Assembly: GCA_007258455.2 (NCBI GenBank)
Contig: VDFB02358134.1
Location: forward strand, 207,660,499 to 207,724,498
Source of the DNA: Sequoia sempervirens
Lineage: Eukaryota; Streptophyta; Pinopsida; Cupressales; Cupressaceae
Reading direction: 5' to 3'
Length of the DNA stretch: 64,000 nt
In this document: one piece after another, positions 56,739 to 64,000 of the stretch
How the letters are laid out: every line of letters starts with the position of its first letter
How positions within the stretch are numbered: position 1 is the stretch's first letter
The notes under the pieces: generated by a model
Databases searched by the model: none
Seen by the model: only the letters and a program-made list of their open reading frames with translations
What the model was told of the DNA's origin: nothing
Made by a program: the position numbers and the translations under genes

Positions 56739-59190
56739 ATGAGAGGAGGTAGGCGATCTTCAACACTAGGTGAGTTGATTTTTTGTACCTTAGTTTTGTT
56801 TTTATGCATTTAATTTATATTTTACGTATTTCTAGGTTGATTTAGGATCTTGGAGGAAAATTTCGCAAAGCATCCATTTTTTGTCGCAAAGTGTCCCCTT
56901 TTTTTCGCAAAGTGTCCCCTTTTTTTTGCAAAGTTTCCCCTTTTGTCATGAAGTGTTCCACTTTTTTGCAAAGTATCCCATTTCTTCATGAAGTGTCCCA
57001 AAAGGGAAATAAAGTGTCTAGGACTTTTAGAAAAGTACACTAGAACAACTTTAGCACACTTTTTGATTATTGATGTAAAGATTTTAAATTTTAAAATGCT
57101 TATAGGATGTATTTTTGCTCTTTTTTGTTAGACACCCTCCTAGTCATGACAACATCTTAGCGATAGATCATTTTGTCGCATGCAAGACCTAGTCTCCACA
57201 CTATTAGAGGTGGATGTTCAAACATTGTAGACTACTGGTATCTATTGGGTGTACCTCATGCCTCCCATGAGGTACCATGACACCATGTTGATGGTGTTAG
57301 CTGAGAGATGGGGTGCTAACACCTGTACCTTTCACCTACCTATAGGTGAGATGACGATCACCCTAGAGGATGTTCATCACATCCTTTAGGTTTTTATTTA
57401 TGGCAAGACCATACGCTTTGCAAGTGAGTGGTCATATTTATAGATGCGAGCTGATAGGGGATATTGCTTGAATGGACCAATTCGACAGGAGATCGTGGGG
57501 CCACACATTGAGCTATCATGGCTACTCTATGTGCGATATGCACTCTTGAGGAAAATTATGATTTTTATAGTAGCAATAGTACTTATCCCTGATGGCCAAG
57601 GGGCACACCTAGATGAAGGCCTACTCCACATGATCAGATAGATGGAGCACCACAAGATAGTATATGCCTAGGGCCACAACATCTTAGCATATTTATATTA
57701 TGATCTCTGAGGGTTTTCATATCGTGAGGTGGACAATATGGTGCATTGTACGCTTCTACAGGTATGGTTTTTGGAGCATATCACATACACTAGACAGAAT
57801 GGATTCCCTTTTGTATCCACCATTAGGTACCCCTGTGCCTTTAGTTATCCACTGAGATGGGCATGGCATTCCAACGATCTTCTATAATGGAGAGTCAGAT
57901 TCAACTGCCTTGATCAAGAAGAGATCGTGTGGAGCCCTTACCACTTGATACCATAGTGGCTGGATGAGACTCGATAGCTAAGGAGGATATAGAGGGATAG
58001 ATTTCTAATGGGAAGACGTGATTATGTAATACAACCATTCTACTATGATTGTGTCATGCGATAATTTGGTTGGATTCAAGTAGTGGTAAATTAGCACGAC
58101 TCTTCTACAAGTGATTAGTGTGGAGTGCCTAGAGGCCAAAAGACACTAGATGATTCACCTTTGATGATGTCATCTCCAATGACTAATGATGATGACCATG
58201 ACATTCCCCCAGTCTCCGATGTCAATGATGTTGATACTACAGACGCATATGAGGAGTGGTGGACAGTAGCATGACCAACTCTAGTGTTCCCCATGGATCA
58301 ACTGACAAGCTATGCAGGACCACTCCCAGATCAGAGGGATGAGAAGGAGGATATAGTTGAGGATACATGACTCAGGGTTGTAGACCTATTCCCAGATTAG
58401 ATAGATGAGGACTATGACTTGACAATAGAACCTAATTATGAGGGAGAGGATCTTGAGGAGGAGGATGAGGAGCCAATGAGTGAGGGAAGTCATATGGTAG
58501 ATGAGGGTCCAGTTGCCCACGAGTGGGGAGATCCATCTCCCCTTCATGTTATTAGACCACAGTTGGCAGCCGCAACATGCATCAGCACCCATGAGCACAA
58601 GAAGGCTAGCACATCTTCCATGCCTCCTATACAGGATGAGGTTGTCTTTACATAGTTGGCTAGAGACCTAGGTGATGACATTTTATTTATGATTATGCTT
58701 TTATTTTCATATATATATATACCATGATGTGTACTGATTACATTTATAATCTCTATCTCGCAGGTTTTGTGAGAGATTTATAGGACCTATACCGATAGGT
58801 CACTATAAAGATAGTGCCCCCCATTCTCAAAGATGACGCTACAGACTACATGCCCCCACCCATCATGGAGTGGGAACAAAAGTTGTTTGGGACATATGTC
58901 AGATTTAGAGAAACATATGAGGGTGCTACTATGAACACAGACTGAGCTAAGGCTTCCTATGAGGAGATTCAATCATTTGAAGGTCCAATGAAGGTCGATA
59001 GACTCCATGCAGAGGTATCCATGCTATAGGCAGAGAGAGATCATCTAGTGGAAGAGCACTGGGAGGCGATTGGATGAGCACATGGTCTATAGTATGCATT
59101 GGATTCTCTTATCAGTTCATGCTCATGATCATGCATACCACCATCTCCCAATGAACTGCCTCTAGATAGATGTGATCACTAGATCCCAAG
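56739..59190 (+). pseudogene. Plant mobile domain (PMD) protein, antisense in element H
   Basis: The plus-strand reading starts MRGGRRSSTLG at 56739. After the ~22-bp repeats it gives a PMD core at about 57230-58050: YWVYLMPPMRYHDTMLMVLA, then ERWGANTCTFHLPIGEMTIT and LEDVHHIL. The phrase FHLPxGExTITLEDV is the hallmark of PMD (the MAIN/MAIL1 family and transposon-borne relatives). An open segment 57444-57641 and an acidic C-terminal segment (58419-58655, EGEDLEEEDEEPMSE) continue the frame. More than a dozen TAG/TGA stops interrupt it. PMD proteins in plants act in silencing and meristem maintenance, and PMDs are carried by several transposon groups. Its location between integrase and 3' LTR, antisense to pol, indicates the retroelement carried it. 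Confidence 0.7.
56861..57005. repeat. Minisatellite of ~22-bp units within the PMD pseudogene
   Basis: Six or seven units of TTTCGCAAAGTGTCCCCTTT with variants (GCAAAGCATCC, GCAAAGTTTCC, CATGAAGTGTTCC, CATGAAGTGTCCC). In the PMD frame they encode repeated FFAKCPL. Later units change GCAAAG to CATGAAG. Confidence 0.75.
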
Positions 59191-59254
59191 GGATCTAGTA
59201 GTCACATGCCACATTAGCATTATATCTATTGATGACATGTACTTAAAAATTTGG

Positions 59255-59275
59255 GATATATATATATATATAATC
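59255..59275. repeat. (AT)n microsatellite
   Basis: A short run of TATATATATATATATA at about 59258-59272, between the PMD pseudogene and the integrase end. The surrounding 59190-59560 shows no gene. A similar short run lies at 58715-58728. Confidence 0.6.
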
Positions 59276-59559
59276 ATTTGATGTTTGATTATATATGCTT
59301 ATGTGTTTGATGTTAAATGGAAATATGATTTATCAAATAATCTTTGTAAGACTATTTAATAAATATCTCCATGATTTAACATGCTCTACTAGATCTAGTT
59401 AAAACTATTCCATTTTCTCTTAGATGCGACATTGTGGTTATGTTATGCTTAATTAAATGCACCTATGATCTAATTAAAGAAAATTTAATGCATGTAAGGA
59501 TCTAATATAACATAAAACACAAGATGAAGTTGAATAGCATGAAACCTAAAGTAACCGCC

Positions 59560-60830
59560 TAAAATTTAATATAAATAATTACTTTAGTATTCAAGACACA
59601 CAAATAATTGTTTGTCAAGAACGAAGCAATGCGAGAGCATGTATAATGTCATCTACTAACTCTAACACCACTACTTTATCACTCACACTATTCAAGAGGG
59701 TTAGACATAATACCGGTGCAAATGTGTGACATTAATAGGTTCTTTAAGAGGTGTATCATCCATTTTTGTTAACGTGTCTGCTCCAAACCCATAACTTTCA
59801 TTGATTTTGTAAGGTCCTAGCCAATTAGGGCTAAACTTTTTTTTTTAGTTGGGGCGGCATTGATGTTACGTTGATTCTCACATAAAACCAAATCACCTTT
59901 TTGAATGGCTGAGGGATAACATTGTCATTATAACTACGTTGCTTTCAACTAGAGTAATCCTAAAGGTGCTCAAGAGCATTAATTTGCCATTCATTGAGCA
60001 TTTCAAGCTGATGTAATCATTTTTCTTTATAAGTGTTATCATCAATAAGTCCTTAAAGAGCAGTCCTTAACATAGGGATCTCTAACTCCAAGGGGCACAT
60101 TATTGCTTTGATTCCATAGATGGGGTTATAAGGGGTAGTCCCAATGGATAATATAGAATTCGTATGATAGGCCCATAACACGTATGTTAGTTGTGTATGC
60201 CAATCCTTAAAATTTGTTTGAGGGTTCTATTAGTTGATCAGCTTGACCATTAGATTGTGGATAGTAGGGTGTTGAGAAATTATTTTGAATGTTAAATATC
60301 TCTAAGAACCTCTTCACGTCATTATTCTTAAAAGATGTCCCATTGTATGAAACTAACGTGGAAGGAAATCCAAAGTGTGCAATAATGTGTTCCAATATGA
60401 AACGACATATTACATCGGTAGTTGTTGAACAAAGGGAAATCGCTTCTACCCATTTCGTGAAATAATCTATTGCGGTGCTTATGAATGTATTTTTGATGGA
60501 GGAAGGTGGTGATATTTTTCCAATGATATCCAAACCCCAAATTGCAAGGGACAAAATAGGAACTTGAACATGAAGTTCAGAGGAAAGAGCGTGAATCAAA
60601 TTTCTATGTTCTTGACATTTGTGACATCATTTAATGTATGTAAAGCAATCTTGTTCCATATGTCTCCAATTGTATCCTTTGCAGGTTAGTTTTTGGACTA
60701 ATGTTCTTCCTCCAAAATGACCTCCACAAGCACCTACATGAGCTTGTTCAAGTGCTATGGGAATTTCAAATTGTTTAAGAAATCTAAGTAAGAGACCATC
60801 AAAGGACCTCCAATTGAACACGTCAAAGAG
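59560..60830 (-). pseudogene. pol: Element H integrase
   Basis: The N-terminal zinc-binding part has HVGACGGHFGGRTLVQKL and, after a stop, CHKCQEHRNLIHA (HHCC). The core (60599-60207) has IWGLDIIGKISPP (first Asp), FPSTLVSYNGTSFKN, where the second catalytic Asp is Tyr, and YYPQSNGQADQLIEPSNKF (Glu). Downstream, the C-terminal domain is recognisable through stops to about 59560 (RVNVTSMPPQL-like region). No chromodomain follows. The Asp-to-Tyr change alone would inactivate it. Confidence 0.85.
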
Positions 60831-61460
60831 AATTGTATATTTAGATGCAATTTTTCGAAGGAAATATTGAGTGTTCTTAGTTGTTAGCTCAAGAAAGGTA
60901 CCGTCTTTTAAATAATTAAGTATCAGAGTGTACCATTCACTCGAGTTTTCCATGGTTGTTGATAATACTTCTTCTATTTTAGATTCTATCGATGGTTTCA
61001 TAACTATATGCACAATAAATATAAAGTCTTTTGAAGGATCTTGAGGAGATAGAAGAGAAGTTGTACTTGCCATTGCATCTACATGTCAATTATCCTTTTG
61101 TGGGATGTTTTCAATGGTAAACTAATCAAAATTCTTTAAAAAAGTCATTGTGAGATCCTTATATTTTGATAGTTTTTCATGCTTCACTTGATATGTTTCA
61201 TTTATTTGTTTAATGACTAATTTTGAATCATCAAATATTTTAATGTTTCGGGCTCCTAGGGTAAAAACAACATGCAATCCAATAATTAATGCTTCATACT
61301 CTGCAATATTTTTCGTACATACAAAATTTAACCGATATGATAAGAGAATAGGCTTTCCTTTAGGTGGAGCTATTATAACTCTCTCGCCAAATCCTATTCT
61401 GAACTTAGATCCATCAAAATATAATTCCCATATTTCTTCATTTTTATGAATAGTCAACAC
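60830..61460 (-). pseudogene. pol: Element H second (archaeal-type) RNase H and linker to integrase
   Basis: WELYFDGSKFRIGFGERVII carries the first acidic residue, followed by LSYRLNFVCTKNIAEYEALI (Glu site) and ARNIKIFDDSKLVIKQINE (Asp site). The C-terminal VDAMASTTSLL lies past a stop at about 61120. A linker of ~100 residues (SEWYTLILNYLKDGTFLE) leads to integrase. This duplicate RNase H behind the RT-linked one is the hallmark of Tat elements. Confidence 0.85.
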
Positions 61461-62040
61461 ATTCTCATTAGGAAATTGTTCTATATTAGGTAATGCGAAT
61501 GGGGAAGGAGCATCAGCTAAGTGGTCAACCAAGGTTTGTCCTTTAATTGCTTTATGTGAAAAAAATTTAAGGTCAAACTCAGTTAACAATATAACCCATT
61601 TAGCTAAGCATTCTGATAAATCTATTTTAGCAAAAAGATGTTTTAGAGGATCAAATTTTGTCATCACATATATTTCAACATTTAATAAGTAATGTCTTAA
61701 CTTACTAGTAGTGCATACAAGAGCCAAACATTGTTTCTCTATCATTGTTAATCATTTCTTGTAATCAACCAAAGTTTAGTTGGTATAATAAACATGGTGC
61801 TCTTTACCATTTTCATCTTGTTGAGCCAACAATGTTGTGAGAGCATGGGCCGATGTTGCTGTGTAAAGGATGAATGGTTTTTTTGGTATAGCGGGTTGTA
61901 AAATAGGTGGAGTAGCAAGATAATCTTTCAAATTCTCAAAATCCTATTTACAATCCTCATTCCAAATGAACTAAGCTTCTTTCTTAAGGAGATGTGTGAA
62001 AGGTAAAGTGCAATCTGCTAAGGATGTGACAACATGACAA
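61461..62040 (-). pseudogene. pol: Element H RNase H (RT-linked)
   Basis: Wording typical of gypsy RNase H: FILYTATSAHALTTLLAQQD (first Asp changed), EHHVYYTN, then after a break EKQCLALVCTTSKLRHYLLN and VMTKFDPLKHLFAK. It ends AIKGQTLVDHLADAP, the conserved end of this domain in the Tat group. Breaks lie near 61745-61790 and 61930-62045. Confidence 0.8.
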
Positions 62041-62660
62041 ATAGCCTAAATTCTTCCTTGTAAAGTGTGTAATTGAGAAATGTTTCTAGGAGGTGGTGTG
62101 TTAACTATAGCATCAATTTTCTTCATGTCCACCTTGATGCCCCTATGAGATACGATAAAACCTAAAAAAATTCCACTATCTACACCAAAGACACATTTTT
62201 TTGGATTCAATCTCATGTTGTATTTTTGCATTCGCTCAAAGATCTTCTGAAGGACATTCACATTGTCTTGTCTAATTAAAGATTTGGCTAGAATATCATC
62301 AACATAGTCTTCCAAAATCTTATATATGTAATCATGAATTATTAATGTCATAGCTCGTTCATATGTTGCTCCCACATCAGAGGGCATTATTACCCAACAA
62401 AATATTCCCCAAACAGTTGTAAATGTTGTTTTGTATTGATCTTAATGGTTGATAAATATTTGATTATATCCAGAAAATCCATCCATGAATGACAACAAAG
62501 CATGTCTCGTTGTCGAGTCTACTATCATGTCAATATTAGGAAGGGGAAAGTTATCTTTTAAAGATGCTTTATTCAAATCACGAAAATCTATACACATCCT
62601 AGTATGATTATCTAATTTTATGACTGTGAAAATGTTCGAGATCCAAGGAGACTAATAGAT
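62041..62660 (-). pseudogene. pol: Element H reverse transcriptase
   Basis: Fingers: MCIDFRDLNKASLKDNFPLP. Palm: ALLSFMDGFSGYNQIFI, a TAA stop, then QYKTTFTTVWGIFC. The catalytic YVDDILAKS is at about 62295-62320, then CVFGVDSGIFLGFIVSHRGI and INTPPPRN-type thumb sequence (IVNTPPPRNISQLHTLQG). Only a few lesions are present, so H is among the better-preserved elements here. Confidence 0.9.
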
Positions 62661-63110
62661 AGGTCTTATGAAACTAGCTTTGAGGAGTTTTCAATTTCTC
62701 CCTTGACTAGCAAGGCTATCTTAGGATTGATCTTTCGTATATTTTTTCTAATCAGTTTATCATTTTCAACAAGGACTATGTTGTGTGTCACTATCTTAGC
62801 ATCAATTCTTGACATATCCGAATAATTCCAAGTAAAAAGTTTGGGAAATTCATGAAGCAAATTTGCATGTTCTTCTAGTTCCTCATCATCAAGGCACTTT
62901 CCTATCTTAATCACTTTCTCTTTATTGTTGATGTTCATTGGTATATCGATTGTATCTCCTAAAGGAAGTGCACTTTGTTTTGAAAATTCAAGGTTGTATT
63001 CTTCTTTGCTCATGTCAATCTCACTACTTTCCTTTTCTCCATATTTTTGTTTGGTTCTAATCATAGCACATGTAACCCATTTCTTTTTCAAGGAGAAGTA
63101 GATGGTTTGT
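62661..63110 (-). pseudogene. pol: Element H protease-RT linker
   Basis: A 141-residue open segment (63091-62666) with INNKEKVIKIGKCLDDEELE and LHEFPKLFTWNYSDMSRID. This is the conserved block just upstream of RT fingers in Tat/Athila elements (cf. VFAWSYEDMPGID-type wording). RKINPKIALLVKGEIE leads into RT. Confidence 0.8.
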
Positions 63111-63159
63111 CATAAACTCTTAGAATTTCTTTCAAGGCTTCATCATCTTTGAAGTATTC

Positions 63160-63430
63160 TCATGATGGTTCACAACTCATATCAAGAAATTTAGGATGCT
63201 TCAAGGTGAGATTGATTTTAGGTTTACACATGATGGTGTTGATGTTTAACGAGGGTCTTTTGTTTGCTTGCATTATCTTAGAAGGACAATATCCCAAACC
63301 ACTTTTTGTTTCTTGCATGTTAGGTTCTATAGGAACATGGATGCCTTGTTCTTTCTTTCCATATCCTTTTCCATGATAGCCCAATTGTTTCATAAGTTCA
63401 TAACCTCTCCCATAAAGTCTTTACATTTTT
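63160..63430 (-). pseudogene. Element H G-patch motif
   Basis: MKQLGYHGKGYGKKEQGIHV with KSGLGYCPSK 20 residues later is a G-patch (GxGLG...QG...PI...GLGY). It is placed between protease and RT as in other Tat elements. A related G-patch is in element E at about 28810-28910. Confidence 0.7.
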
Positions 63431-63479
63431 TTTAGGTTTGGTGGTTTTTGGTAATCTATCTCATCAAAATTAGTTGTAT

Positions 63480-64000
63480 AGCTTGTGTCATTTTCAAGGG
63501 TAGATGAGGTAGATTCTTGTAAGTCTTCTTCTGAATTCTACATTGGCATTACCATTGGTTGCTTTTGTTTTTCATCTTATTTTCTTGTGATTATGTATTC
63601 TCCCATGAATGAAGGTGTGAACTCCAAGGAAACTCAATCATCTTCTAATAACTTTGACACCATTTATGTTTCTTGTTTATCTTCTTCCATAGGTTTTGTG
63701 TTGGATGTTGGAATTAATGTGTTTAGAGGACTTGGCATTCCTTTTTCAACTTGTAAACAACTTTCAGGCTCAGGGTCTATTTTAATTTGGTATAATTTAT
63801 TGTTGTATGCATACTTCATTATACGATGAAGAGATGAAGGTATGACATGTATCTCATGATTCCAAGGTCACCCTAAAAGAAGGTTATATGAAATATTATC
63901 GGGCATTACATGAATAGGAATTTGCAAGGTAGCCTTTCCAACTGTAATAGGTAAAGTAATCATCCCTAGTGGTTGTTTTCCTTTATTATCAAATCCTCAA
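63480..64000 (-). pseudogene. pol: Element H protease C-terminus (runs off the window)
   Basis: The minus strand from the edge reads KGKQPLGMITLPITVGKATL, then PDNISYNLLLG, a stop in place of a residue, and PWNHEIHVIPSSLHRIMKYA. This is the LLGxPW end of plant gypsy protease. The following 60-100 residues are a linker with several stops. The catalytic triad is outside the window. Confidence 0.75.

Larger units (their letters stand above)
54570..64000 (-). mobile_element. Element H: Tat-lineage Ty3/gypsy retrotransposon with antisense extra ORF
   Basis: On the minus strand, entering from the right edge: protease C-terminus, G-patch, RT, RNase H, archaeal-type RNase H, integrase, a ~2.5-kb segment with an antisense plant-mobile-domain pseudogene, polypurine tract, 3' LTR. 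The RNase H-then-second-RNase H order and lack of a chromodomain are defining traits of the Tat lineage. Antisense extra ORFs before the 3' LTR are also known there. Gag and 5' LTR are off-window. The left limit is uncertain because the other LTR is not visible. Confidence 0.75.

Noticed and set aside
1..64000. tRNA, rRNA, CRISPR arrays, bacterial operons, organellar DNA
   Set aside because: No cloverleaf-like, rRNA-like or regularly spaced short-repeat arrays were seen; the content is eukaryotic retroelements.

Overview
This 64 kb window reads as nuclear DNA from a large-genome plant, most likely a gymnosperm such as a conifer. This is an inference. It rests on wall-to-wall, old, deeply nested Ty3/gypsy LTR retrotransposons, very long LTRs, low GC and the absence of any recognisable host gene. 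Nearly all coding sequence is retrotransposon gag/pol broken by stops and frameshifts. I name the elements A to G.

Layout: 1-3545 is the 5' part of a minus-strand element A with an unrecognised ORF; it appears inserted in the 3' LTR of element B. B (3545-11285, minus) is a gag-protease-only Tat-like element. 11307-11690 holds three ~130-bp repeats. A ~355-bp tandem array runs 11757-13759 and resumes at 41813-43090. Splitting the array is element C (13760-41807, plus; TSD ATAAT), a gag-pol Ty3/gypsy element with an RNase H-like domain ahead of the reverse transcriptase. Nested in C is D (17220-36074, minus; TSD CCTTA), a gag-only element with 3.66-kb LTRs. Nested in the 5' LTR of D is E (24566-32924; TSD GTAAC). 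At every level the uninterrupted sequence can be read from the flanks, from the sister LTR or from the array register.

Element E is the most unusual object. Its two terminal LTRs (1246 and 1243 bp) lie in inverted, not direct, orientation, so both outer ends are U5 ends. Each LTR is preceded on its inner side by a purine tract and ~0.7 kb of 3' internal sequence, giving arms of about 1.97 kb. The centre holds one gag-like reading frame with a G-patch motif and a third, partial R-U5 copy followed by a primer-site-like sequence. A clean 5-bp TSD indicates it integrated as one DNA.

43091-45659 is a long LTR (element G) ending in a degenerate initiator-Met primer site. Just inside it sits F (45711-50448, plus; TSD AGGTA), a chromovirus derivative that kept gag, protease, integrase C-terminus and chromodomain but lost RT, RNase H and the integrase core. 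50454-53084 has no recognisable gene, and 53085-53830 is a 373-bp tandem duplication. From about 54570 to beyond 64000 lies element H (minus), a Tat-lineage element with the order protease, G-patch, RT, RNase H, second RNase H, integrase, then an antisense plant-mobile-domain pseudogene, twin purine tracts and the 3' LTR.

No tRNA, rRNA, CRISPR or organellar segment was seen. All elements look inactive. Boundaries supported by TSDs are precise; most domain edges are approximate.
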